From positions 24,120 through 88,119 of the forward strand of contig JALVFE010000017.1 of NCBI GenBank assembly GCA_027030245.1: DNA of 64,000 bases. Reading direction: 5' to 3'. This document shows positions 47,322 to 56,882 of the stretch, one piece after another. How positions within the stretch are numbered: position 1 is the stretch's first letter; every line of letters begins with the position of its first letter. Origin of the DNA: Melioribacteraceae bacterium (lineage in GTDB: Bacteria; Bacteroidota; Ignavibacteria; Ignavibacteriales; Melioribacteraceae). Under the pieces are notes generated by a model. That model searched no databases. It had not been told where the DNA came from and was given only the letters and a program-made list of their open reading frames with translations. A program made the translations under genes and the position numbers.

Positions 47322-49679
47322 TTATTTTAGTATAATCATTTTTCTTACCAAAACTTTTTCGCCGGCTTGCAGTTTGTAAAAATATACTCCGCTCGGTAAA
47401 TTGCCGGCATTAAAATTTACTTTGTAAACTCCGGGAGCTTGTTTTTCGTTCACCAATGTTTTTATTTCCCTTCCCAGCACATCATAAACTTTCAAGGTCA
47501 CAAACCCCTCCTCGGTCCTCCCCTTTACCAAAGGGGAGGAGGTTACAATTGAATATTTAATTGTAGTTGTGGGATTAAACGGATTCGGATAATTCTGCTC
47601 CAAAACAAATTTATTGTTTAACACGGGTTTATCATCGTTTATACCGGTTACAATTCCAAAATAATCCAAAGCTTTTTGCATAAACTCATTTAGTTGAGTT
47701 TGCTCAAGCGTTTCCAAAGCGAACGAAACGTAAATTATTTGTCCGGTTAATTCGCTTGTTCCGAAAGTTCCCGTATATGCGATTCCACCTTTTCTAAAGG
47801 TCTGATTGTCGTTTCTCAAATAATTATAATTAAGTATTGCTTCCGAACCGTTAACGGGTTCAATATCATCGGGTGAATCTTCAGCGTAAGTTTTCCCAAA
47901 CATAAGCGATAAAGGATAAAAAGAAGTTCCTTCCACTCCGTTTGCTTCCGTCAATAAAGTGTTGCCGGTATGTATTAATTGCGCTTTAAGGTAATGACGG
48001 TAAAACAAAGTATCGGAAAATTCGGAATATTGATGTTCTTGGTCAAGGTCATATCCGATATCGTCGCCCGTAACAATAACTTTTCCCCCGTGTTCCAAAT
48101 ACAAAGCAATTTTACCTTGCTCGGAATTTTCGAATGTATTGTTCTCCCTTGATTCGTCGCCGGTAAACCAAACAACCAAATTGTAATCATCCAAATTTAT
48201 TTTCTTGGAAATTACCGCATCATTCGAACATGATTCAATCGAAAGATTAAACTTGTTGAGCGTATTAAAATACATCGTGTTAAAAGAGTGGTATGGTTCA
48301 GTCCAACTGCCGCCGTTTCCGAATCTGTCGAAACCGTCGACAATCAGAATTTTAGGACTGTTGGAATTACCGGAGGAAACAGAACGTGAATAAACATCAC
48401 TCGGTTTTCCTTCTACATTATTCGAATCCACATAAGTCATATAAAAATAAACCGCACCGCTTGGCGCCGCTGGGTTATATTCCGAAGGCGAAGGAAGAGT
48501 AATTCCGGTTGAATCGGGCGTTAATATATTTTCATCCGCAACAAGAAACCATTCTTGCAAATTCGTATCGGCGGAGCAATAAATTCTGTATCCTTTTATG
48601 TTACTTAAATTATATTCCGTCCATGTTATTCTAACTGAATTATTACCATCCGGATTTTCAACAGTTAAAATTACGGGCGGATTCTTAGCAATTCCGATTT
48701 TGAAAAACTTTTCCGCATAGTTATGTCTTGTATCTTCGGTAAATATTTGAAGAACATAATTCCCTTCCGGGAAAACATCAGTATCCAAATAGTTGTCGCT
48801 TACAGTCAAATTTTCATTTATAAATCCCGCGCCTTTTCCGTTGGTCAGCCAATAAACCGGATTACTTAAAGTCGCTTCGCCTTGCACGAATACCTTGTGC
48901 ACGTAAGAGTTCAACGGCTTCCTGTCGAATTTATACTTTACACCGTTATCCGGCGGTTCGTAAATAATTTGCGTGGTGTCGGCATTCCAAATTCTGTAAC
49001 CCAAAAGATATGTGCCGTTATTTGCTTGCGTTGAATAAATTCCGTTCTTCTCTTCAATTTTAATAACGATATCCACTTTTCCGGTAAGGTTGTCTTTCCC
49101 TATTTTCTTTCCGTTGTCGTTTCTCCTGAATTCAAGGGAAGAGGAATGAATTACCGGAACATAGTTGTCGTTATACGGAGTTAATCCGCCGTTTTCCCTA
49201 ATCGGATTAATTTCGGTGCCCAAAGATGACGAAGTAGAGCTTATCAATTCCCTTTCGATTAAGTGCACGTGAGCGGAGCCGTTCGCAATAGAGCCTACAA
49301 TTGTTTTGCCCGCCGTAACATGATCGCCGACTTCAAGAGACGGATTGGGCACAACATGATAATATGTAATATGCTTCTTCTTGAATCCGAAAATAGATTT
49401 AACATTGATATATGAATTCGTTCCATTATTAACTTTGGAATAAACCGTTCCGTCCAAGCAAGCGTAAACAGGTTGACTGTCTTCCTTCCCGATATCAACG
49501 GCATTATGAAAATGATCGGACGAACCGGTATTTCTGAATTCGCAAAACGTCCCGTTAATTCCGTGCGAAGATGTCAGCGGTTCAACAGGCCAACTATATT
49601 TAACGGTGTCAGTTTGCGCAAATATATTCGCAATTGCCAGAGCCAATATTACGGAGATTTTTGCTACGACTTTATTCAT
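47322..49679 (-). CDS. M23 peptidase with T9SS sorting domain
   Basis: A signal peptide (SVILALAIANIFAQ) is followed by an M23 (LytM-type) domain. Zinc ligands are H58 and D62 (HFHNAVDIG) and HVH near 137-139, with the accessory His in YYHVV. FN3-like and gasdermin-unrelated beta modules follow. The C-terminus is a type A T9SS sorting domain (NYPNPFNPTTTIKYS...KVYDVLGREIKTLVNE...GVYFYKL). About 15 extra residues (near TSSPLVKGRTEEGF) interrupt the sorting domain and are encoded by a DNA palindrome. The start is the ATG at 49679. It may cut peptidoglycan or extracellular glycine-rich peptides. Confidence 0.88.
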   Translation of the reverse strand: MNKVVAKISVILALAIANIFAQTDTVKYSWPVEPLTSSHGINGTFCEFRNTGSSDHFHNAVDIGKEDSQPVYACLDGTVYSKVNNGTNSYINVKSIFGFKKKHITYYHVVPNPSLEVGDHVTAGKTIVGSIANGSAHVHLIERELISSTSSSLGTEINPIRENGGLTPYNDNYVPVIHSSSLEFRRNDNGKKIGKDNLTGKVDIVIKIEEKNGIYSTQANNGTYLLGYRIWNADTTQIIYEPPDNGVKYKFDRKPLNSYVHKVFVQGEATLSNPVYWLTNGKGAGFINENLTVSDNYLDTDVFPEGNYVLQIFTEDTRHNYAEKFFKIGIAKNPPVILTVENPDGNNSVRITWTEYNLSNIKGYRIYCSADTNLQEWFLVADENILTPDSTGITLPSPSEYNPAAPSGAVYFYMTYVDSNNVEGKPSDVYSRSVSSGNSNSPKILIVDGFDRFGNGGSWTEPYHSFNTMYFNTLNKFNLSIESCSNDAVISKKINLDDYNLVVWFTGDESRENNTFENSEQGKIALYLEHGGKVIVTGDDIGYDLDQEHQYSEFSDTLFYRHYLKAQLIHTGNTLLTEANGVEGTSFYPLSLMFGKTYAEDSPDDIEPVNGSEAILNYNYLRNDNQTFRKGGIAYTGTFGTSELTGQIIYVSFALETLEQTQLNEFMQKALDYFGIVTGINDDKPVLNNKFVLEQNYPNPFNPTTTIKYSIVTSSPLVKGRTEEGFVTLKVYDVLGREIKTLVNEKQAPGVYKVNFNAGNLPSGVYFYKLQAGEKVLVRKMIILK
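47517..47539. repeat. 10-bp palindrome inside the T9SS domain of the M23 gene
   Basis: CCTCCCCTTT and its perfect complement AAAGGGGAGG flank a 3-base loop, embedded in a Gly/Pro-rich frame-preserving insert of about 45 bases (roughly 47503-47550). The neighbouring protease (59173-61533) has the same sorting domain without these residues. That suggests the insert is a mobile palindromic repeat. Confidence 0.75.
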
Positions 49680-49692
49680 TCCGGTTTCCAAT

Positions 49693-50352
49693 TTATTCTT
49701 TCCAAATAAAATCGAATAACAAAACTCCGCCGGTAAGCATTATCACGTTGTAACTTACAAGTATTGCCAAATAGGTCCATGCGAATTCGAAAGATTCGCC
49801 GTCCATTGAAAATTGGGTTAACTTTACAAGAGTTAAAATCAGCGGAAGAAGAACCGGAAAAGACAAGACAGGGTATAAAGTTCCCTTTGTATTTGCTTTG
49901 GAAATTATTGCGGCAATCAGAGTGGAAGAAACGGCAATACCGGAACTGCCCAGCACAAGGGAAACAAAAAACAACATACCGTTTTGGATAACAAAATTTT
50001 CAAAAAGCAATGAATATAAAAATGTGATTGCGGCTACCATCAGATAAACAAGAACCAGATTAAAAATCAGTTTGCCGAAAAAAACGGTAGAAGGCGATGC
50101 GATTAACTGCAATGTTAAAGTTGTTCCCCTTTCTTCTTCTGAGACGAATACGCGGGAGAGTCCGGACATTGCGGAAAAAAAGATAACAACCCAAAACAAT
50201 CCGCCGGTCAGATACTCTGTAACAGGTTCGTCGCCCAAAGAAAACAAAATAACGGAAATAGTGACGAGTATAAACATGGCAAGCGCATTGATTGCGTAAC
50301 GGGTTCTCAATTCCGATTCCCAATCTTTTTTAAATACCGATAAAGCTTTCAT
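49693..50352 (-). CDS. ccmB: Heme exporter protein CcmB-type ABC permease
   Basis: A 219-residue membrane protein with six hydrophobic helices and the CcmB-type SGLSRVFVSEEERGTTLTLQLIASP motif. In cytochrome c maturation CcmA and CcmB form the ABC module acting on heme-CcmE. It starts 3 bases after the ccmA stop, and the M23 peptidase begins 14 bases after its own stop. CcmC, CcmE and CcmF are not present in the window. Confidence 0.9.
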   Translation of the reverse strand: MKALSVFKKDWESELRTRYAINALAMFILVTISVILFSLGDEPVTEYLTGGLFWVVIFFSAMSGLSRVFVSEEERGTTLTLQLIASPSTVFFGKLIFNLVLVYLMVAAITFLYSLLFENFVIQNGMLFFVSLVLGSSGIAVSSTLIAAIISKANTKGTLYPVLSFPVLLPLILTLVKLTQFSMDGESFEFAWTYLAILVSYNVIMLTGGVLLFDFIWKE

Positions 50353-50355
50353 TTG

Positions 50356-51015
50356 CTAACCGATCCGCTTATTTGCATTGTTGTTTCTTCTTTTATAATC
50401 GGAAATTTCGAGAATCTCATCGCAAAGTTGCAAATCGCTTTTTTCGTTTGAAGCAATTACAACAACAGCCGATTGTTTTACTTGGTTGATAATTTTATAC
50501 ACCGTTTCCTTGCCTTCGTCGTCTAAATTGGAAGTTGGCTCATCGAGTAATAAAAGTTTAGGCGAATGTTGAAGAGCAAAAATAAATTTCATTCTTTGTT
50601 TCATTCCGGAAGAATACGCTTTAAGAATATCGTTCGAGCGTTTATGCAATCCGAAGTTCATCAATAAGTCATCAACTTTATTTTCGTCAAACGGGATACC
50701 GCGAATTTTAGCAAAGAATTGTAAATTCTCCTTTGCCGTAAATTCATCGTATAATATAAGGTATGGGGAAACAAAGCCGATATAGTTATGCAACTTTTCC
50801 GGGATAATCTCCTTCCCGCCGTTTTTATGGATTACTTTTCCTTTGCTCGGTGATAAAACACCGGCAATAATTTTTGTAAGAGTAGATTTACCCGAACCGT
50901 TACTGCCCGCTATTCCGTAAACTTTGTTTTCGGTAAATTGATAATCAATACCGTTAAAAATTAATCTTCTTCCGAAGTATTTGGAAATGTTAATTAACTC
51001 AAGCGAATAAGGCAT
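50356..51015 (-). CDS. ccmA: CcmA-type ABC transporter ATP-binding protein
   Basis: A 219-residue ATPase with Walker A GSNGSGKST near residue 38, signature YSSGMKQRMKFIFAL, Walker B LLLLDEPTSNLD and a degenerate H-loop (VIASNEK in place of the usual VTHD). That last feature also occurs in CcmA proteins (which use 'TTH' or variants), so activity is still likely. It is paired with ccmB and follows the metalloprotease gene by 10 bases. Confidence 0.88.
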   Translation of the reverse strand: MPYSLELINISKYFGRRLIFNGIDYQFTENKVYGIAGSNGSGKSTLTKIIAGVLSPSKGKVIHKNGGKEIIPEKLHNYIGFVSPYLILYDEFTAKENLQFFAKIRGIPFDENKVDDLLMNFGLHKRSNDILKAYSSGMKQRMKFIFALQHSPKLLLLDEPTSNLDDEGKETVYKIINQVKQSAVVVIASNEKSDLQLCDEILEISDYKRRNNNANKRIG

Positions 51016-51025
51016 TGATTAAATA

Positions 51026-52690
51026 TTATTTATTTTGAATTAAAATTTTACCTTTTTTAATGGTATCGCCGGATTTAGTTACATACAAATATATGCCTGT
51101 CGGTAATCTATTTCCGTTGAAATCCTTACCGTTCCAACGTACGGTTATTTTATCCGAAGAAAATATTTGTTCCCTACCGGAATAAACCAAATCCATACTT
51201 GTCGAATAAATATTGAAATAAGCATAACCGCTCTCGTTTCCTGACGTAGGCAAATATAAATAATTTCCGGTAGTGCCGTAAACAAACGGTTGGGGATATG
51301 CATAATCAATTTCGTTCCGCTCAAAAGTTCCGCTTGCCGGTTCGTTATTAAAAATATTTGACTCAATTAATTTGCCTGCGTTATCGGCAATTATTTTGGA
51401 AAAGTAATATGCATTAATTTTCCTTCCGCCTTCCAAATTTTCAGAAGAGATAATATAGTCGAATTTCAATCCGTTGTTTTGCGGGTCTGCGGCGCCTTCA
51501 ATATCGGTATTTGAAATAATGGATACGAGCGTATCGTTGAATCCTTTGGAGAAATCGGGGAACACAATATAATTGTTTGAAATAGGCTCGGAATTTATCA
51601 TCACTTCTTTTTTAGGCGGCACAAACTCTATTGTGGTAGTGGGTTGAACAAGCGGATAATTTGCCGCTTCGTCGAAATATTGACCTGCTTTGGTTCTGTA
51701 ACCGGTAAAAAATATCCACAGACCGAACGTATTGAATTCTTGTTTGAACGAATATCCTTTTTCCTGAATTGCTTTGGCAATTGAGACAACCGCGCGGTTA
51801 TCAATCATCAATTCCCAACTGCGTTTTATTATATCGAATCCGAGCATGTTGTTTATGTTTGCGAATCTTTCAACCAGAAAAATATTCCACACTGCCATAT
51901 CGTAACCGCTGTGTGCGGAAATTGTATTATACGGGCGGTTGAAATAAGATTTCATATATGCGTAATAATCGTTTATTTCATCGTAAACAAATTCTTCCAT
52001 CGATGTTGAAGTAAGTTCGTAATACCAAACATCTTCGTCGCGGTAAATATAATTCCCGAGTTGAATAGCATGATGAAATTCATGCGCGGCGGTTACTTTG
52101 GCGGCGTTTATGCCGGTTGTATAGTAATTCGAAAAATCGTTATCCATTACCATAAAAGATGTGGAAGTTAAATTGGTTACTTGCGTTTCCGGTTCGGTAT
52201 AACCATAAAGACCGCCGGAAAGGTTAAGAACGTAAACGTCGTATTTGTCGTCTCCGCCGGCATTGTTATCGGAAGGGGGCGGAGGATAACCGAGAAAGTT
52301 AACTTCAAAATTATAAGAAGAATCAAGCGCCAAAGCCAGCTCGTTTAAATCGTAACCAGGTTTGTTCGTATTATCGAAAAAGTAGTGAATACGGAAAAGT
52401 CCCGAAGGGGAAACAATACTTGTATCGGCAAGCGGTCTTTGTAATATTTGCTGAATTTCATTCTGTTGTTTTTTCGTAAACTTATCAAAATTCGATTTAA
52501 CTGAGGCGAACAAACCGAAAGCGCATTTTACCGGTTCCGATGCTAATTGTCCGGTTCCTAATTTACTCCCCGAAAAATTTCCGTTTCTTAATTGAAGAAG
52601 TTTATTGTAGAGCGAGTCTGTGTTTTGCGGTGAAACCCGGAAAGTAACCGAAAATAAAAGGACAAATGTTAATATCAGTTTTTTAATCAT
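51026..52690 (-). CDS. MXAN_6640-like secreted metalloprotease
   Basis: A signal peptide (LILTFVLLFSVTFRVSPQ) precedes a zinc-protease domain with HEFHH (H203, H207; Glu204 catalytic) in TAAHEFHHAIQLG and a downstream Glu-rich ELTSTSMEEF that would hold the third ligand. The length is 554 residues. The C-terminus (VRWNGKDFNGNRLPTGIYLY...KKGKILI) is a FlgD/T9SS-like sorting domain, so it is probably secreted by T9SS. The ATG overlaps the FG-GAP gene stop by 8 bases. Confidence 0.85.
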   Translation of the reverse strand: MIKKLILTFVLLFSVTFRVSPQNTDSLYNKLLQLRNGNFSGSKLGTGQLASEPVKCAFGLFASVKSNFDKFTKKQQNEIQQILQRPLADTSIVSPSGLFRIHYFFDNTNKPGYDLNELALALDSSYNFEVNFLGYPPPPSDNNAGGDDKYDVYVLNLSGGLYGYTEPETQVTNLTSTSFMVMDNDFSNYYTTGINAAKVTAAHEFHHAIQLGNYIYRDEDVWYYELTSTSMEEFVYDEINDYYAYMKSYFNRPYNTISAHSGYDMAVWNIFLVERFANINNMLGFDIIKRSWELMIDNRAVVSIAKAIQEKGYSFKQEFNTFGLWIFFTGYRTKAGQYFDEAANYPLVQPTTTIEFVPPKKEVMINSEPISNNYIVFPDFSKGFNDTLVSIISNTDIEGAADPQNNGLKFDYIISSENLEGGRKINAYYFSKIIADNAGKLIESNIFNNEPASGTFERNEIDYAYPQPFVYGTTGNYLYLPTSGNESGYAYFNIYSTSMDLVYSGREQIFSSDKITVRWNGKDFNGNRLPTGIYLYVTKSGDTIKKGKILIQNK

Positions 52691-54794
52691 TAATTTTCCT
52701 GAATAATATTGTGTTGTCCGCCGTATCTGAACTTATTACGTATTTATCCTTTCCCAACGATTCTATAAAATAATTCCCCGCGTTGTTAATCTTGAACAAT
52801 TTATTAAATGAAATTTTTCTCTTCCGTTTCATAATTTCAGCGCAGTAAAGAAAATCCGTTTTATGATCGTAAAGGTAAATATAAGCTTTATTTTTATTGT
52901 TCTCAGAAATTTTAATATCTGCTGCCGACTTAACAAACAACGGAAATTCCGAACCTTCGGTTTTTAACTCGATTTTTTTATTGCCTTTTAATAACAAATA
53001 AACAAATTCTTTTTCATTTCCGATAATGTGAAAAGATTCGTCTTTCTTCGCATCCAGAATAGCCGAAACATAAAATGAGCCCGAATCTGCGGCGTTTATG
53101 TATTCGTTTACATTTATAAAATATTCTTTACCTGAAATCAAATCATATTTATTGAAAGACGTTCCGGTAGTGTTGGCGGTGAAGTAAAAAACATTATTTT
53201 CGGCGGGGAACAAAATTTCACCGGAAACATTAGTATCCGCAAGTGTAACTTCGGAATTTATGAAGTGATTGTTTACTTTGTTAAAATTCTCCACCAATAA
53301 ACTATCGCCGCTTTTTTCCAATACCGTAATGGTAGAATCGTTCCGTGTAAAAACTTTTAATATCGGATAAGAAGTATAAACCGCTTCCCTGTTAATTTTT
53401 TCCTTTGTAAAATCATGGTCTAAAATTTCCACAAGTCGTCCCGATTCGAAATAACAACAAAATTTATAACTCATACCGGAATTATTGAACAAAGCTATTC
53501 TGTTGTGAGTCTCGACCAAATCGTGTGCAAACAATTTATCGAACAAGCCTGTTTTTCCGCCTGTTAATATTTTTAGGGAATTGTCGTAAGAATCAATAAA
53601 ATAAAAATCCGCTTTGCCGTCTTTATTAATATCCGATGAATATAAATATTCTGTTTTGCCCCCGATTTTAACCGCAGTGGAATCGGAAAGCCGGAATTTT
53701 GAAACCGAATAAAATTTCCCTTCGGGTGAAATCAAATCCAAAGCGGGCTGCGAAGTTATTTTACTTAATGCCAGACCGGAAAAGTTAATGCCACCCGCGA
53801 GTAAAAATTCATCGCCGTAACTTCCGGATTGAGAGAGTTTCAGATAACAATCGCCTTTATCATTTAAGAAAAACAAATCCAATTTTTTGTCATTGTTCAA
53901 ATCCGAGAAACCGAAGTTGGAAATTTCCGTTCCGGTTTCAATTACTTGTTTGCGGGAGAAAGAAGAAACCGAATCCCCGAACAACACAATCACCGAATTG
54001 CCCGAAGACAAAGCAAGATCGGTGAAATTGTCCTTGTTAAAATCCAGTGCCGAAAGATTTTTTATATTGCCGCTAAATTGTAAATTTCTTGTAATCTCGT
54101 ATTTACCGTTATTGTTGTTCATCAACAAAACAACAGAGTTTCCAATCAAATCGATTGCGGCAACGTCGTTAAATCCGTCGTAATCCAAATCTATAAAAGC
54201 TGCATCGGAGAAAAGTTTATTCTTAATAATTTTTTCTTCGATAACTTTGAATTTATTTTGAGAAACAAGCGACAAGCCGTTAAAATTACTTCCGTAGATC
54301 AACGCTTCGTTGGCGGGTTCTTGATTAACATCGCCGGTGATGAAGTCCGCCGGATAAGAATCAAGCGTTTTTTGATTCAATAAAATCATCGAGCCTTTTT
54401 TGGTAAAAGAGGTTAAACCTACCTTTCTGCTTTTCTCGGAAACAAAAATGTAAAACTTGCCGAGTTTATCGATTTCGTTGAACAATCCGAATTCGGAAAG
54501 AGGGAAAAAAAAGAATTTGGAAGTAACATTGAAACCGTTGTCATTTTTATCGATTACACCGAATCTTTTTTGGGAAGGAGTAATTAAAACTATCTCATTC
54601 TCGTCATCATCATCGATATTAGCGTAACGGAATCCGGAAAAACCTTGCGGAATTTCAATCCGATGCACTTGACAGAAACCGTTAACGGGAATTTGCGCAA
54701 AGAGATTACTTGCGAATAAGAGGATTATTAAAAAACTACTTACCGCTACGGCGGGATGCAAGACGGTTTTGTCTTCTTTGAAGCGCTTGTTCAT
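52683..54794 (-). CDS. FG-GAP/VCBS repeat secreted protein
   Basis: A signal peptide (VAVSSFLIILLFASNLFAQ) is followed by about 650 residues of propeller-like repeats. The repeats hold Ca-binding loops of the pattern DxDxDGxxD (DLDYDGFNDVAAID, DFNKDNFTDLAL, DLNNDKKLDLFF, DINKDGKADFYF). Such VCBS/FG-GAP proteins are usually adhesive or scaffold proteins outside the cell. The start is uncertain: ATG at 54794 (AAGGAG just upstream) lies inside the thioesterase gene, with another ATG at 54812. It precedes the metalloprotease by an 8-base overlap. Confidence 0.8.
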   Translation of the reverse strand: MNKRFKEDKTVLHPAVAVSSFLIILLFASNLFAQIPVNGFCQVHRIEIPQGFSGFRYANIDDDDENEIVLITPSQKRFGVIDKNDNGFNVTSKFFFFPLSEFGLFNEIDKLGKFYIFVSEKSRKVGLTSFTKKGSMILLNQKTLDSYPADFITGDVNQEPANEALIYGSNFNGLSLVSQNKFKVIEEKIIKNKLFSDAAFIDLDYDGFNDVAAIDLIGNSVVLLMNNNNGKYEITRNLQFSGNIKNLSALDFNKDNFTDLALSSGNSVIVLFGDSVSSFSRKQVIETGTEISNFGFSDLNNDKKLDLFFLNDKGDCYLKLSQSGSYGDEFLLAGGINFSGLALSKITSQPALDLISPEGKFYSVSKFRLSDSTAVKIGGKTEYLYSSDINKDGKADFYFIDSYDNSLKILTGGKTGLFDKLFAHDLVETHNRIALFNNSGMSYKFCCYFESGRLVEILDHDFTKEKINREAVYTSYPILKVFTRNDSTITVLEKSGDSLLVENFNKVNNHFINSEVTLADTNVSGEILFPAENNVFYFTANTTGTSFNKYDLISGKEYFINVNEYINAADSGSFYVSAILDAKKDESFHIIGNEKEFVYLLLKGNKKIELKTEGSEFPLFVKSAADIKISENNKNKAYIYLYDHKTDFLYCAEIMKRKRKISFNKLFKINNAGNYFIESLGKDKYVISSDTADNTILFRKIND

Positions 54795-55218
54795 ATCTCC
54801 TTTTTTGTTCATCGGTTTCCGGTATTATTCCAAATGTTTCAACGGGTTTATTGTTTTCGTCGACACTCACGAACGTGAGGTAAGCGGAATTTGTATGCAC
54901 GCATTTGCCTTTGGTAAAATTTTCCGCATGAACTTTAACACCCACTTCCATGGAAGTTTTGAATGCCCTGTTCACCGAAGCAACCAGAGTTACAACGTCG
55001 CCCAATTTAATCGGTTCGTGGAAATCTATTTTATCTACCGATGCGGTAACGCAAACTCTTTGCGAATGTTTTCCGGCGGCAAGCGCGGCGCATATATCAA
55101 TCCAGTGCATTAACTGACCGCCGAGTAAATTTCCCAATTGATTGGTATGATGCGGTAATACCAATTCCGTCATGGTAATTATCGAGTCGCTAACCGGTTT
55201 GCTTTTTCTTTCTTCCAT
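54736..55218 (-). CDS. Acyl-CoA thioesterase, hotdog fold
   Basis: A 160-residue protein of the YciA/BACH hotdog family. ELVLPHHTNQLGNLLGGQLMHWIDICAALAAGKHS is the family block containing the catalytic Asn/Asp region, followed by VDKIDFHEPIKLGDVV. It hydrolyses acyl-CoA of unknown chain length. It begins on the base after the bamD stop and its last 59 bases overlap the FG-GAP gene's start. Its presence in an envelope operon is unexplained. Confidence 0.9.
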   Translation of the reverse strand: MEERKSKPVSDSIITMTELVLPHHTNQLGNLLGGQLMHWIDICAALAAGKHSQRVCVTASVDKIDFHEPIKLGDVVTLVASVNRAFKTSMEVGVKVHAENFTKGKCVHTNSAYLTFVSVDENNKPVETFGIIPETDEQKRRYEQALQRRQNRLASRRSGK

Positions 55219-55974
55219 TTATTTTGCGGCTACGATTTTGTTTTGTAATTTTTTTACTTCACCGGCATATTCACTTTCGGGATACTTTGCCAGAAATGTA
55301 GCAATATCTTTCAGCGCTTCGGCAGTTCTGTTTTTATCAATCAGCAAATTAATTTTTCTGTATAAAGCAAGCGGCGCAAATTTTGAATCGTGGTAAGTTT
55401 CAAAAACCCTTTCGTAATACATTATTGCCGCATTGTAATATTCCATTCTTTCATAAATTAATCCGGCGTTATATTCTTTTTGCGCCAACTTTTCATTGAG
55501 TTCTTTGATTTTCTTTTCGGCTTCTTCAACGCGTTTATCCAAAGGAAAATAATCGATAAAAGCTTGAAATTCGTCGATTGCTTTTTTCGTATAACTCTGC
55601 TCCAACGAATACGGCGGCGACAATTGGTAATACGAATCGGCTAACATAAATTGTGCGTTGGGAACAAGCGGACTTGCCGGAATGTCTCTTATCAATTTGC
55701 TGAATTCGTAAGCGGCAAGCAAATATTGTTCTTGTTTGTAATAAGACATTCCCAAATAATATTGCGCATCGTCGTTTACGGGATTTCCCGCATATTGCAA
55801 AATAATCGATTGAAATTCTTTAATCGCTTCTTCGTAATCGCCGTCGTTGTAAAGGGACATTGCGTATTTCAGATGTTCTTCGGGCGATAAATTACCGGTA
55901 TCTTTTCCGCCTGAACATGCAAAAAGAAACAAAAGTAAAATTAAAACAGCAAATTTTCCGTATTTCATTTTCAT
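55219..55974 (-). CDS. bamD: BamD, outer-membrane assembly lipoprotein
   Basis: A lipoprotein signal (LILLLFLFAC) is followed by five TPR units, beginning HLKYAMSLYNDGDYEEAIKEFQSII and AQYYLGMSYYKQEQYLLAAYEFSKLI, matching BamD of the BAM complex. Its 251 residues are normal. BamD works with BamA (a BamA-like protein lies at 2128-3906) to insert outer-membrane barrels. It heads a run of tightly packed genes. Confidence 0.9.
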   Translation of the reverse strand: MKMKYGKFAVLILLLFLFACSGGKDTGNLSPEEHLKYAMSLYNDGDYEEAIKEFQSIILQYAGNPVNDDAQYYLGMSYYKQEQYLLAAYEFSKLIRDIPASPLVPNAQFMLADSYYQLSPPYSLEQSYTKKAIDEFQAFIDYFPLDKRVEEAEKKIKELNEKLAQKEYNAGLIYERMEYYNAAIMYYERVFETYHDSKFAPLALYRKINLLIDKNRTAEALKDIATFLAKYPESEYAGEVKKLQNKIVAAK

Positions 55975-56033
55975 CCTAAATTAAATTGAATCTGTAAAAC
56001 TAATTAAATTTTCCAATCTCTCAAACGTTAATG

Positions 56034-56627
56034 TTAATTCGAACGCACTGTAAAGAACAAAAAAATTGCAACGGCTACGGCACCTAATGCAATTACCGGT
56101 TCGAGCAAACTACCGAAAAAAGGCACGCCCGGTTTGTCGTTTCCCTTCATGCTGAAATTATTCCCGCTCACATTCCGGATTTCATCAAAATCGAGCGTAT
56201 CGGTTTTTTGGAAAGAAAAGATTTTGCTTAGAACAACTTTTCCGTTTTCCGAGATGATATAACTTCCGTCCAAATTTACTTTCCGTTCTGATTTATATCC
56301 GCCGAAAAAACTTTCGCGGAATGCATCGGAAAATATTACCGAAACATCATCCAAAGCATAATTAAGACGAGTTTTGGAAATATCGTTTTCGTAAATTTCA
56401 ATTCCCTTTGATTTTAAGCCGTAAATCACCCTGTTTTTAAATCTCTTCAATCCGGGCGGCGAATTAAACTCAAACGAAACTTGCTTCAATCCGGGAGACG
56501 ATTTTAGAATTGAATCGATAGATTCATCAATTAAAGCATTGATTATCGAAACGTTCTTTGCCGGTTGAGCTGAAACGGAAATTATTCCGGCAAAAAAAAC
56601 CAGTAAAAAACTTTTAAAACGAATCAT
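56034..56627 (-). CDS. Hypothetical exported protein with C-terminal helix
   Basis: A 197-residue protein with signal peptide FLLVFFAGIISVSAQ, a mixed alpha/beta domain, and a final hydrophobic helix (LLEPVIALGAVAVAIFLFFTVRSN) that would anchor it. I do not recognise it. It lies 59 bases upstream of bamD on the same strand and may be the first gene of that operon. Confidence 0.6.
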   Translation of the reverse strand: MIRFKSFLLVFFAGIISVSAQPAKNVSIINALIDESIDSILKSSPGLKQVSFEFNSPPGLKRFKNRVIYGLKSKGIEIYENDISKTRLNYALDDVSVIFSDAFRESFFGGYKSERKVNLDGSYIISENGKVVLSKIFSFQKTDTLDFDEIRNVSGNNFSMKGNDKPGVPFFGSLLEPVIALGAVAVAIFLFFTVRSN

Positions 56628-56882
56628 AAAAATAAAATTCCGTTTAAGTTTTGCTTATTCGGTTTCAAATTTACTCAGATGTTAAGTGTCAATCAAGGTT
56701 AATAAAAATGACTCCACAATTTAACGTTTTCCGGTTGGATAAAGTTCCACCAACATTTATTTAATTTTATCAAGCTGAATAGCCGGAAATAACCGTTTTT
56801 GATAAGTCGGAACGAAAATTAAATTCCCTTGCCATTAATTTTTTTTATATTTAATATCGTTTGGTAAATTTTGAGGAATTAG

